Assembly: GCA_964409775.1 (NCBI GenBank)
Contig: CAYPEI010000018.1
Location: 16,870-80,869 of the forward strand
DNA from: JAHBXL01 sp964409775
GTDB lineage: Bacteria > Planctomycetota > Phycisphaerae > Phycisphaerales > UBA1924
Length of the DNA: 64,000 bases
Direction: 5' to 3'
In this document: positions 30,490-38,061 of the stretch, one piece after another
How positions within the stretch are numbered: the stretch's first letter is position 1
How the letters are laid out: each line of letters starts with the position of its first letter
Notes under the pieces: model-generated
The model's database searches: none
What the model saw: the letters and a program-made list of their open reading frames with translations, nothing else
What the model was told of the DNA's origin: nothing
Program-made: the position numbers and the translations under genes

Positions 30490-30543
30490 GGCAGGTGGAA
30501 GACCTGCCACCGGCATGGCACCCGTGCAGCGGCCGAACGTTCG
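30490..30543. promoter_or_regulatory. Hairpin and CGAACGTTCG palindrome before unknown gene pair
   Basis: GGCAGGT (30490-30496), 5-nt loop, ACCTGCC (30502-30508) forms a 7-bp hairpin after the HTH gene. Then CGAACGTTCG (30534-30543) is a perfect 10-bp palindrome just before a TATATT box (30547-30552) that could be a -10 element. The dyad would lie in the spacer of that promoter, an ideal operator position. The same GAAC/GTTC core occurs in the dyad upstream of recA. Confidence 0.4.
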
Positions 30544-30621
30544 TGCTATATTCGGGGCCTAATACGTGACCTGAGCCAGGGACGGCGAAGGGCTGATATC
30601 GCGCACCGGTCGGAGACCCCG

Positions 30622-31788
30622 ATGAGCAGCCTGTCGTTCCGTCGTTTCACGCATTCGTCGTCCCTACGAGAGATCGCGCCCGAGCACTTGATCGCCCTCC
30701 TGCGACCGCATGCGGAGTTCCTGCGGCGGCACCACGCCACGCTGCCCGATGACCATCGCGGCCTCAACTACGAGGCGCTGGCGGTCGCGGTGCTCCAGCC
30801 GCACGCGGACACGCCGCCCGAGCTCATTGACGCGCTGTGGTACATCCACGAGATGTCCACGCCCGACGCGATGGAGTCGTTGCTCGAGGAAGCCGCCCGC
30901 GCCGGTCTGGATCTGGACCCGCAGTACTACTCGCCCGCGGACGCGGCGACGCGGATCTGGCTCGCGGCGCCCGACCTGCTGCGCCGCAAGCACGCCGAGT
31001 ACGCCGTGCTCAAGCGCAAGAGCTTCGAGTCGTTCCCCGCCCGGCCCGGCGCGTCGCTGGTGTACCGCGCTCCCGACGCTGCCGCCGCCGCCCGCCTGGA
31101 GGCGGACGTCGCGGCGTGGTACATCGAGCACAGGCGAGGCCCGGGCGCACGGGTGTTCGTGTTCGAGCATGAGCACGAGATGCGACTGGTGATCCGCCAC
31201 GGAGGGCCGTACCGGCGCGAGGGGAGCATGGACGGTGGGGAGCCGGGGAGCGTGCACTTCCGGCCGATGGGCTTCGGCGTCGCGGTCTTCGATCGGCGCT
31301 CGTGGGAGCTGCGGATCAACGGCGGCGGCAAGGGCGAGAAGCAGATGTACCGCGAGGCGATCGGCCGCCACCTCTTCGGCCAGGCCGACTTCTTCCCCGC
31401 CGATGTGAAGAAGTACACGCTCGAGCCGCTGCGCCGCGACGGCCGGCGCAGCCTGGTCTGCACGGATCTCCAGGGGCTGCGGCACGTCCGGGTCATCGAA
31501 CTGCGGATGTACCTGGGCGGGTCGTTCCACCGCGCGGTGACCGAGCAGGCCGATGATGTCCTGCTCGCGCTGGAGGAGAATCGAGAGGTGATCCCCGCCG
31601 ATGCGCTCCTGACCGCCGCGAAGTTCGAGATTCACTTCGCGGACTCGCCCAAGCCACGGTCGGTGACGATCCGCCACGGGAACGTCGCCCAGTACACCCG
31701 CGATGGCGACGCCGACCTGGTCGAGTCGTTCCTCCGCCGCCGCGGGTTCATCCAGGGAGGCGCCCATGCGGCTCTGGCGTGCGCTTGA
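30622..31788 (+). CDS. Unknown prophage protein A of an overlapping pair
   Basis: A 388-residue protein that I do not recognise. The ATG at 30622 has GGAG eight bases upstream. The N-terminal 90 residues are helical (LIALLRPHAEFLRRHHATLP, LIDALWYIHEM). The central part has EHEHEMRLVIRHGGPYRR and FGVAVFDRRSWELRING strands, then GKGEKQMYREAIGRHLFG; the C-terminus has KFEIHFADSPKPRSVTIRHG and DLVESFLRRRGFI. The style is that of a cytoplasmic globular enzyme or sensor. Its end overlaps the next gene by 23 bp. It sits where phages often place accessory or anti-competitor genes, between integration and replication modules. Confidence 0.72.
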   Translation: MSSLSFRRFTHSSSLREIAPEHLIALLRPHAEFLRRHHATLPDDHRGLNYEALAVAVLQPHADTPPELIDALWYIHEMSTPDAMESLLEEAARAGLDLDPQYYSPADAATRIWLAAPDLLRRKHAEYAVLKRKSFESFPARPGASLVYRAPDAAAAARLEADVAAWYIEHRRGPGARVFVFEHEHEMRLVIRHGGPYRREGSMDGGEPGSVHFRPMGFGVAVFDRRSWELRINGGGKGEKQMYREAIGRHLFGQADFFPADVKKYTLEPLRRDGRRSLVCTDLQGLRHVRVIELRMYLGGSFHRAVTEQADDVLLALEENREVIPADALLTAAKFEIHFADSPKPRSVTIRHGNVAQYTRDGDADLVESFLRRRGFIQGGAHAALACA

Positions 31789-32788
31789 AAGTGTCTACGG
31801 GTGGTCGGGCGTGCGCAGCGTCTGGCGCGAGCACATGGGCGAGGAGCTGGAGTTCCTTGAGCCGCTGCTGCGCCCGATGGAGGAGCTCGCGATGTCCGTG
31901 CCGTGGCCCGGCACCATCGAGGGCCGGCGCGTAGTTGTCCACGACGAGGATGACATCGTCGCCGTGGACCGTGAGACCTCCGAGGCCTCGCCCATCAGCC
32001 GTGAGGACATCGTGCTCTGGAAGCTCGACGCGGAGGCCCTGTTCCGGGGCGTCGTGGCAGCCCTCGGGCTGCAGGGCGCGCCGGCATCCGTCGGGATGGG
32101 CAACCGGCTCTGGTGGCTGGGGGAGTTCGTGCCCATGGAAGGGGAGCGGTTCCCCGTCTACTTGGCCACGTCGCGCGACGTCAACGATCTCGTCAAGAGC
32201 GCCGGCCATGTGTCAGCGCTCTCGCAGCGGCCGTTCGTGCTTGTGACGCCCACGCGCAGGGCCGCGAGCGAAACGCTGATTCGGCTCGTCGCAGGTCGCG
32301 GCGCGGCTTGGATGGCGCTGGAGGAGGCGCTCACGTGGAACGGAGAGGGCGTGTTTGCCCCCAAGCGCCCGATCGGTGAGGTGCTCGCCCCGTTCCTCGA
32401 TCGACACGTCGCGGTTCGCGGGACATCCGAGGGTGGGCGATTCCCGACCCCTCCCGGCTCCGCGTGGGGAGACGTCCGCATCCGCTTCACCGACGCGCAC
32501 ATGGTCTCGGTGAGCGTCCGCGGCCAGGCCGGCGTCTACGACTTCGCGTCGATGGGGATGGGCGTGGCCCGGACCCGCAAGCCCGACGTGCAGTGGGCCC
32601 TTCTCTACGCGTTTGCCAGCGGCCACGGGATTCTGGACTGGCAGAGCGGCCACGCCTCCCCCAAGAACCAGAAGCGCCGCGAGCGGCTCGCCGCGCGGCT
32701 CCAGGCGTTTTTCGGCATCGACGGCGATCCCATCGCGCTGGAGGGCAACGGCTGGCGGCTGCGCCTCCACGTCGAGCCCGACCGCTGA
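31766..32788 (+). CDS. Unknown prophage protein B of an overlapping pair
   Basis: A 340-residue protein of no recognised family. The ATG at 31766 follows AGGGAGG and lies inside the end of the preceding gene. The N-terminus is a WRALESVYGWSGVRSVWREHMGEELE-like helical region split by charged residues. The middle has strand-rich RPFVLVTPTRRAASETLIRLV. The C-terminus looks like a winged helix (KRRERLAARLQAFFGID then GNGWRLRLHV), suggesting DNA binding or a substrate-docking domain. Tight coupling to the previous gene suggests the two act as one unit; partnership with a regulator is inference. Confidence 0.7.
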   Translation: MRLWRALESVYGWSGVRSVWREHMGEELEFLEPLLRPMEELAMSVPWPGTIEGRRVVVHDEDDIVAVDRETSEASPISREDIVLWKLDAEALFRGVVAALGLQGAPASVGMGNRLWWLGEFVPMEGERFPVYLATSRDVNDLVKSAGHVSALSQRPFVLVTPTRRAASETLIRLVAGRGAAWMALEEALTWNGEGVFAPKRPIGEVLAPFLDRHVAVRGTSEGGRFPTPPGSAWGDVRIRFTDAHMVSVSVRGQAGVYDFASMGMGVARTRKPDVQWALLYAFASGHGILDWQSGHASPKNQKRRERLAARLQAFFGIDGDPIALEGNGWRLRLHVEPDR

Positions 32789-32804
32789 CCCCCGCACCCT
32801 CCCT

Positions 32805-33020
32805 CATCGACATGTCGATGGCGTCGGCAACGGACCCTTCAACTTTTTCTCGGTGAACACACCGCTGTAAACCAGCCGGGCATCGGCGATCTGTCGCGCC
32901 GTTGGTGCGCGCCGCGGCTGTGAATTTGGGTCGGTCGTCGACAAGTCGCCAGTCGGGGGCGACAGGCCGGCCCGGATTCACATCCCCGCCCCGGGGGCTC
33001 TTGCCGGACCTGTCGCCCCC
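32805..33020. promoter_or_regulatory. Perfect 16-bp palindrome and long inverted repeat before phage sigma-like gene
   Basis: CATCGACATGTCGATG (32805-32820) is a perfect 16-bp palindrome 17 bp after the previous stop. Further on, GGGGGCGACAGG (32955-32966) pairs exactly with CCTGTCGCCCCC (33009-33020), 12-bp arms with a 42-nt loop that is itself G/C-structured, ending 36 bp before the sigma-like gene. Together they suggest an operator plus an RNA hairpin controlling the replication module. The 267-bp gap has no gene. Confidence 0.45.
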
Positions 33021-33055
33021 GGGGCCTTGCTGGCATACGCCAGAGAGGTCCGGCC

Positions 33056-33622
33056 ATGACTTTGTTGTCCGCCCCCGCGCCCGCCGCCCCCGACGAACGG
33101 CCCATCCCGCCCACCCCCGACCTGCCGGAACTGACGGTGCGGCAACTCACGTTCCGCGTCGAGCGCCTCTGCCGGATGTTCCGCCTGAACGAACACGACC
33201 GGAGCGACCTCGAGAGCGAAGGCGCGTGCGAAGTGCTCAAGGCGCTTGTGCGGTATGACGCGGCATTGGCGTCGAAGACCACCTATGCCAAGGGCGCGCT
33301 CGATCTCTGGTACGCCCAGAAGTGCAAGCAGCTCCGCCGTGACAGCGGCCGCGCATCACGGCGCGTGCCCCTGCCCGACGCGGGCTCCGAGGGGTACGCA
33401 TTCCGAGATCGGCACCCGTCTGCCGCCCAAAGCGATCTGCGGCTCGATATGGCCGACCGGCTCTCGCGCCTGCCGGGCGACCTCGGCGCGCTCGCCCGCG
33501 AACTCCAGACCAAGTCGATCCCGCAGATCGCGGCGGAGCGCGGCGTGCACCGCGGGACGGTGCATCGCCTCGTGCTCCGGCTCCGCGCCCACTTCGCCGA
33601 CCTGAACCCCGCCTTGAACTGA
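33056..33622 (+). CDS. Phage sigma-factor-like protein
   Basis: A 188-residue protein with a sigma-70 layout. Region 2-like sequence appears in LTFRVERLCRMFRLNEHDR and DLESEGACEVLKALVRYD (about 30-70), then YAKGALDLWYAQKCKQLRRD. A region 4 HTH is at the C-terminus: LPGDLGALARELQTKSIPQI followed by AAERGVHRGTVHRLVLRLRA. Linker and N-terminus are short, so it resembles ECF-size sigma factors. It is the first gene of the replication module and could redirect host polymerase to phage promoters; that is inference. Alternative: a sigma-like DNA-binding regulator that does not bind core polymerase. Confidence 0.7.
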   Translation: MTLLSAPAPAAPDERPIPPTPDLPELTVRQLTFRVERLCRMFRLNEHDRSDLESEGACEVLKALVRYDAALASKTTYAKGALDLWYAQKCKQLRRDSGRASRRVPLPDAGSEGYAFRDRHPSAAQSDLRLDMADRLSRLPGDLGALARELQTKSIPQIAAERGVHRGTVHRLVLRLRAHFADLNPALN

Positions 33623-33787
33623 GGCGCGACACCCGCAGGGCACGAGCAGAGGGGTACTGGCGTGCCTTCGGCCAGTGCCCCGCACGCGGATCGCAACAGC
33701 CCGCCGCTCGTCCGCCTCGGGCAGGGCGAGTTCGAGCGCGACATCTGGCCCGGCGACCTGATTCCACCTTCCTCAACCGGAGATCCC

Positions 33788-34615
33788 ATGACCGCGACAA
33801 CCCCCACGACCCTCATGAACCAGATCACCAAGGGGCGCCGGCCCCAGCCCCGCCGCGTGATGCTCTACGGCACGCACGGCATCGGCAAGAGCACGTTCGG
33901 CGCGATGGCCGAGAAGCCCATCTTTGTCCCCACCGAGGACGGCCTGGCGGACATCAACTGCGAGAGCTTCCCGCTCGCCCGCAGCCTCGGCGATGTGATG
34001 GCGGCGCTTGAGTCACTCTACACGACCGCCCATTCGTACAAGACGGTCGTCATCGACAGCCTCGACTGGCTTGAACGGCTTATCTGGGCCGCGGTGTGCG
34101 CGGACGAGAGCGTCGAGAACATCGAGAAAATCGGCTACGCGAAGGGGTACACCTACGCGATTGACAAGTGGCGGATGGTGCTGGGCGCCCTCGACGCGCT
34201 GCGCATCGACCGCGGCATGACGATCGTGCTGATCGCGCACGCCAAGATCGAGAAGTTCGAGAACCCCGAGACCGTCCCCTACGACCGCTACTCCCCGCGG
34301 CTGCACAAGCTCGCGTCGGCGCTGGTGCAGGAGTGGGCCGACGAAGTGCTCTTCGCCACGTACAAGGTCCACACGGTCAAGGTGGACGAGGGGTTCAACA
34401 AGGCCAAGCACAACGGCGTTGGCACCGGCGAGCGGATCATCCGCACCGTCGAGCGGCCGGCGCACGTGGCGAAGAACCGCCTCTCGCTTCCCGAGGAGCT
34501 GCCGCTGGACTTCCGCGTCTACGGCGCCTTCGCCCGCGGCGAGAACCCCATCGCCGAGTCCGCGCCCGTCAGGGCGGCCGCCGCGCCGACCGCCGGCGAC
34601 GCGCCAGCCGCCTGA
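33788..34615 (+). CDS. Phage RecA-like P-loop protein, Sak4 type
   Basis: A 275-residue ATPase of the phage nucleotide-binding group that contains Sak4 single-strand annealing/recombination proteins. Walker A is GTHGIGKST near residues 29-37; the Walker B region is KTVVIDSLDWLERL; TIVLIAHAKIEKFENP and YDRYSPRLHKLASALVQEWAD are typical of the family. The ATG at 33788 was chosen because the upstream extension is Pro/Ser-rich and poorly protein-like. Its neighbours DUF669 and RusA-like are the usual partners, so the three likely form the phage recombination set. Confidence 0.85.
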   Translation: MTATTPTTLMNQITKGRRPQPRRVMLYGTHGIGKSTFGAMAEKPIFVPTEDGLADINCESFPLARSLGDVMAALESLYTTAHSYKTVVIDSLDWLERLIWAAVCADESVENIEKIGYAKGYTYAIDKWRMVLGALDALRIDRGMTIVLIAHAKIEKFENPETVPYDRYSPRLHKLASALVQEWADEVLFATYKVHTVKVDEGFNKAKHNGVGTGERIIRTVERPAHVAKNRLSLPEELPLDFRVYGAFARGENPIAESAPVRAAAAPTAGDAPAA

Positions 34616-34664
34616 TCTCATCCCACTCCGCACGACCAAGCCCCCCTGACAAGGACGCTCACTC

Positions 34665-35141
34665 ATGGCCTCACTGAACAATTTCGATGCGAACCAGGTC
34701 GATCCCTCCGTTGCGCTCGACCCGATCCCAGCGGGTAAGTACCTCGCCGTCATCTCCGATTCGGAGTACAAGCCGACCAAGGCCGGCGGGGGCAAGTACC
34801 TGCAGCTGACGTTCCAGATCATCGACGGCGAGCACAAGGGCCGGCTCGTGTGGGCCCGACTCAACCTCGAGAACAAGAGCGAGATGACCGTCAAGATCGC
34901 CCGCGGCGAGCTCTCCGCCGTCTGCCGCGCCGTGGGGGTAATGCAGCCGAAGGACTCGATTGAGCTGCACAACATCCCTCTGGAGATCAGCGTCGGGCTG
35001 AAGAAGCGCGACGACAACGGCGAGTTCACCAACGTGATCAAGGGCTACGCCAAGAAGGGCGGCTCGGGGAACGGCGCCGCTGCCGGCGCTCGCGTGCCCG
35101 CGGGGGTCGGCCCGGGGAGCACGCCGCCCTGGAAACGCTGA
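34665..35141 (+). CDS. DUF669 phage protein
   Basis: A 158-residue protein of the DUF669 family, frequent next to Sak4-type recombinases; a single-strand DNA-binding role has been suggested for such neighbours. The core reads IPAGKYLAVISDSEYKPTKAG then YLQLTFQIIDGEHKGRLVW and LNLENKSEMTVKIARGEL, a mainly beta OB-like domain. The C-terminus is Gly/Pro-rich and ends in PPWKR, reminiscent of SSB tails in that it is flexible, but it lacks the acidic tip. An AAGGAC site precedes ATG 34665. Confidence 0.85.
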   Translation: MASLNNFDANQVDPSVALDPIPAGKYLAVISDSEYKPTKAGGGKYLQLTFQIIDGEHKGRLVWARLNLENKSEMTVKIARGELSAVCRAVGVMQPKDSIELHNIPLEISVGLKKRDDNGEFTNVIKGYAKKGGSGNGAAAGARVPAGVGPGSTPPWKR

Positions 35142-35500
35142 CCCCCAACAGCCGCGTCCTCGAGCTCCCCTATCCGCCCAGCGTCAACCACATTTGGCGG
35201 AGGGTGGGGCCGAGGACGGTGATCAGCCGCGAGGGCCGGCGCTACCGCAGGGACGTGTGCGCCGCCCTCGCGGCGGTGCGCGTGGCGCGGATGGAGGGGC
35301 GGTTGGCGGTGCGCGTCACGGTCTGCCCGCCGGACCACCGCCGGCGCGACCTCGACAACGTGCAGAAGGCGTTGCTCGACGCGCTCGCCCACGGCGGGGC
35401 GTACCGCGACGACTCGCAGATCGATCGGCTTGAAGTTGAGCGAGGCCCGGTGACGCCGGGCGGCAAGGTGCTGGTGGAGATCACGGAGATCCACGCGTGA
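35138..35500 (+). CDS. RusA-like Holliday-junction resolvase with likely CTG start
   Basis: Resolvase of the RusA type, which cuts four-way junctions. Family residues are visible: ELPYPPSVNHIWRR at the N-terminus and HRRRDLDNVQKALLDALAHG then YRDDSQIDRLEVER, with the metal-binding acidic residues of the DLDN and DDSQ motifs. The first ATG or GTG in frame is GTG 35204, which would remove the conserved ELPYPPSVNHIWRR. Reading upstream gives only CTG at 35138, and its CTGA overlaps the DUF669 stop. The full reading gives 120 residues. A non-standard CTG start is therefore inferred; the alternative is a truncated 98-residue protein. Confidence 0.72.
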   Translation: MTPNSRVLELPYPPSVNHIWRRVGPRTVISREGRRYRRDVCAALAAVRVARMEGRLAVRVTVCPPDHRRRDLDNVQKALLDALAHGGAYRDDSQIDRLEVERGPVTPGGKVLVEITEIHA

Positions 35501-35526
35501 TGCAGATTGCCACAGGCCAGTTGGGA

Positions 35527-35916
35527 TCAGCGAGCAGTCGCTCTCCGCAGTCGCGCAGTGATCGCGTCTTCGTCGGGCAGCCCGCCTTCATACATCCGGC
35601 AGCCCATGCTCGGAGTGGTGGGAGCAGGAAGCCCAAACAGGTCTCGTCCGTTCGCCAGCGCCGTCGGCGTTGGATATCCGCGGCGGACGTCATGCTCGGG
35701 CAGCGCTTCCTGATCGACGTACACAACTCGCGCGCCGTCCACTCGAGTAGCCGCCACCTGCACGCGCCGGAGAAACTCTGGGGTGTTCGGACAGTCACCG
35801 AAACCCAAAACCTCAACTTGAATCATGGCCGCTCCTGTCTCCGGTGCGTCGGGCGTCGAGCGGCACGCCGAAAGCGCGGCTGCCACGAGCGTCAAGATCA
35901 GTACGGCGACTCGCAT
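35527..35916 (-). CDS. Cargo lipoprotein, thioredoxin-like (DF-family type)
   Basis: A 129-residue reverse-strand gene inside the forward replication module. The N-terminus is a lipobox signal (LTLVAAALSAC), so the product should be exported and lipidated. The mature part, IQVEVLGFGDCPNTPEFLRRV, resembles small thioredoxin-fold proteins of the DF family with a CPNT motif; YPTPTALANGRDLFG is also seen in such proteins, where a cis-proline follows. Only one Cys is in the motif, plus one near the C-terminus (GCRMYEGG). It is unrelated to replication and looks like a moron or cargo gene; its start codon lies in an inverted repeat shared with the helicase start. Confidence 0.72.
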   Translation of the reverse strand: MRVAVLILTLVAAALSACRSTPDAPETGAAMIQVEVLGFGDCPNTPEFLRRVQVAATRVDGARVVYVDQEALPEHDVRRGYPTPTALANGRDLFGLPAPTTPSMGCRMYEGGLPDEDAITARLRRATAR

Positions 35917-35963
35917 CAGGTGATAGTAGCGAACGGCGTTCCCGAAGGGGGCATCACCTGATG
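35914..35963. repeat. 11-bp inverted repeat holding two divergent start codons
   Basis: CATCAGGTGAT (35914-35924) and ATCACCTGATG (35953-35963) are exact reverse complements 28 bp apart. The left copy contains the start of the cargo lipoprotein, the right copy contains the ATG of the helicase. It could be a shared operator, or a footprint left when the cargo gene arrived. Confidence 0.55.
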
Positions 35964-37652
35964 GAGCTTCGCCCCTACCAATCCGACGCCATCGCCGCGG
36001 TGTACGAGCACCTGCGGACGCGCGACGACAACCCGTGCGTGGTCATTCCCACCGGGGGCGGTAAAACGCCCGTCATCGCCACCATCTGCCGCGACGCGGT
36101 CGGGCCGTGGAACGGGCGCGTGGTCATCCTTGCCCACGTCAAGGAACTCCTCGAGCAGGCGGCGGACAAGCTCCGGCACATCGCGCCGGACGTGCCCGTG
36201 GGCATCTACTCCGCGGGTCTCAAGCGCAAGGACCTGGGGTACGCCGTCACCATCGCGGGCATCCAGTCCATCTACCAGCGGGCGTGCGATCTCGGGCCGG
36301 TGGACCTTCTCATCGTGGACGAGGCGCACCTGATCCCGCCCGACGGCGAGGGGATGTACCGCCAGTTCATCGCCGACGCCAAGATCGTGAACCCGCTCGC
36401 GCGGGTGATCGGCCTGACGGCGACGCCGTTCCGCATGAAGTCCGGCCCGATCTGCGAGCCTGGCAACATCCTCAATCATGTCTGCTACGAGGTCGGCGTC
36501 CGCGAGCTGATCGTGCAGGGTTTCCTGTCACCGCTGCGGACCAAGGCGGGGCTTCAGAAAGTCAGCACCGACGACCTGCACGTTCGCGCCGGCGAGTTCG
36601 TCGCGAGCGAGGTCGAGGACCTCATGGACAAGGACGCACTCGTCGACGGCGCGTGCGCCGAGATCGTCGAGCACACCAGGGATCGCTCCGCCACGCTGAT
36701 CTTCTCGTCGGGCATCCGGCACGGGCAGCACATCGTGGAAGTGCTCAAGTCCAAGCACGGCGTCGAGTGCGGATTCGTCTCCGGGGACACGCCCGCGGGC
36801 GTGCGCAGCGCCATCCTCGACCGCTTCCGTTCGGGAGCGCTCAAGTACCTCTGCAACGTCAACGTGCTGACGACCGGCTTCGACGCCCCGCACATCGACT
36901 GCGTGGCGCTAGTGCGGCCGACCATGTCGCCCGGTCTGTACTACCAGATGGTCGGCCGTGGCTTCCGCCTCAACCCGGGCAAGGCGGACTGCCTCGTGCT
37001 GGACTTCGGCGGCAACGTGCTCCGGCACGGGCCGGTCGATGCCATCCGGCTCACCACGGATGACCGTGGCGAGGGCGAGGCGCCAGCGAAGGAATGCCCG
37101 CAGTGCCACGCGCTGATCGCGGCGGGCTACCAGACCTGCCCGGAGTGCGGGCACCAGTTCCCCGAGCCCAACCGGCAGAAGCACGAAGCTCAGGCCAGCA
37201 CCGAGGGCATCCTCTCGGGCCAGACCACCCGCGAGGAGCACCATGTCAGCGAGACGACGTACCACGTCCACATGAAGCGGAATGACCCGGCCGCGCCGCT
37301 GACGATGCGCGTCGAGTACCGCGTCGGCTTCAACCGCTACTTCCGCGAGTGGGTCTGCTTCGACCACACCGGGTACGCGCGGACGAAGGCCGAAGCATGG
37401 TGGCGGGCCCGATCGGTCGAGCCGGTGCCCGGCGGCACCGAGGAAGCGGTCGAGCTCGCGCGGGCCGGGGCGCTCGCGCTGGCGCTGCACATCACGGTCG
37501 AGAGGAAGGCGGGCGAGCAGTTCGAGCGGGTGGTGGCGCACCGCCTGGGCGACAAGCCGCCGCGGCTTGACGGGGACGACGGCCTGCCCGAGCGACTGCC
37601 CGAGCCGGTCGGCACCACGTACGGCATCCCAGACGACGAAATCCCCTTCTGA
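35961..37652 (+). CDS. Superfamily 2 DEAD/DEAH helicase with zinc ribbon
   Basis: A 563-residue phage helicase. Motif Q/I appears as LRPYQSDAIAAVYEHLRT and VIPTGGGKTPV (Walker A), motif II is VDEAHLIPPDG, motif III is GLTATPFRM, and motif VI is QMVGRGFRLNPGK. A four-Cys zinc ribbon follows the helicase core (CPQCHALIAAGYQTCPECGHQ, split by a Gly/Tyr spacer). The C-terminal 150 residues (YRVGFNRYFREWVCFDHTGYA) are probably a DNA-binding extension. The start at ATG 35961 follows GGGGG and drops the 39-residue open extension, which overlaps the cargo gene. Likely replicative or recombination helicase of the phage. Confidence 0.87.
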   Translation: MELRPYQSDAIAAVYEHLRTRDDNPCVVIPTGGGKTPVIATICRDAVGPWNGRVVILAHVKELLEQAADKLRHIAPDVPVGIYSAGLKRKDLGYAVTIAGIQSIYQRACDLGPVDLLIVDEAHLIPPDGEGMYRQFIADAKIVNPLARVIGLTATPFRMKSGPICEPGNILNHVCYEVGVRELIVQGFLSPLRTKAGLQKVSTDDLHVRAGEFVASEVEDLMDKDALVDGACAEIVEHTRDRSATLIFSSGIRHGQHIVEVLKSKHGVECGFVSGDTPAGVRSAILDRFRSGALKYLCNVNVLTTGFDAPHIDCVALVRPTMSPGLYYQMVGRGFRLNPGKADCLVLDFGGNVLRHGPVDAIRLTTDDRGEGEAPAKECPQCHALIAAGYQTCPECGHQFPEPNRQKHEAQASTEGILSGQTTREEHHVSETTYHVHMKRNDPAAPLTMRVEYRVGFNRYFREWVCFDHTGYARTKAEAWWRARSVEPVPGGTEEAVELARAGALALALHITVERKAGEQFERVVAHRLGDKPPRLDGDDGLPERLPEPVGTTYGIPDDEIPF

Positions 37653-37665
37653 ACAGGAGCACACG

Positions 37666-38058
37666 ATGATCACGATCACCATCGAAGAAACGGACAAGGA
37701 CGGCCGCGTGCTGGGCCGGCATGTCGCCTCGGCATCCATCGACAAGAACGATGCCAAGGGCGTCGGGGCGCTCCTGGCCCGCAGCGTCGGTGGCCTCATG
37801 TACCACGGCCAGACGCGGGCCGAGGTGCCGCTGCTCCTGGCGGCGGCGGGGACGCACCGATCCAGCCGCTGCACCCAGGCGATCGCGCACGCCCTCGGGC
37901 TGGCCGGGAGCGAGCACAGCTTCGAGTACGCGGTGAAGCCAGTCGTGGACCTGGACCGCCTGCTTGACTACCGCGCGAGCAAGAGGGACCGCGAGAACGC
38001 AGCACACATGCTGAAGATCATGGGCGCCGGGGTCAAGACGAAGGGGGACGACGAGTAA
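37666..38058 (+). CDS. Hypothetical phage protein between helicase and primase
   Basis: A 130-residue protein of unknown family. The ATG at 37666 follows CAGGAGC at a good spacing, and the gene ends 3 bp before the primase. It begins with a beta strand (MITITIEETDKDGRVLG), then ALLARSVGGLMYHGQ and YRASKRDRENAAHMLKIMG helices. Position in the replication block suggests a small replication accessory protein; nothing more can be said. Confidence 0.7.
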   Translation: MITITIEETDKDGRVLGRHVASASIDKNDAKGVGALLARSVGGLMYHGQTRAEVPLLLAAAGTHRSSRCTQAIAHALGLAGSEHSFEYAVKPVVDLDRLLDYRASKRDRENAAHMLKIMGAGVKTKGDDE

Positions 38059-38061
38059 GCA

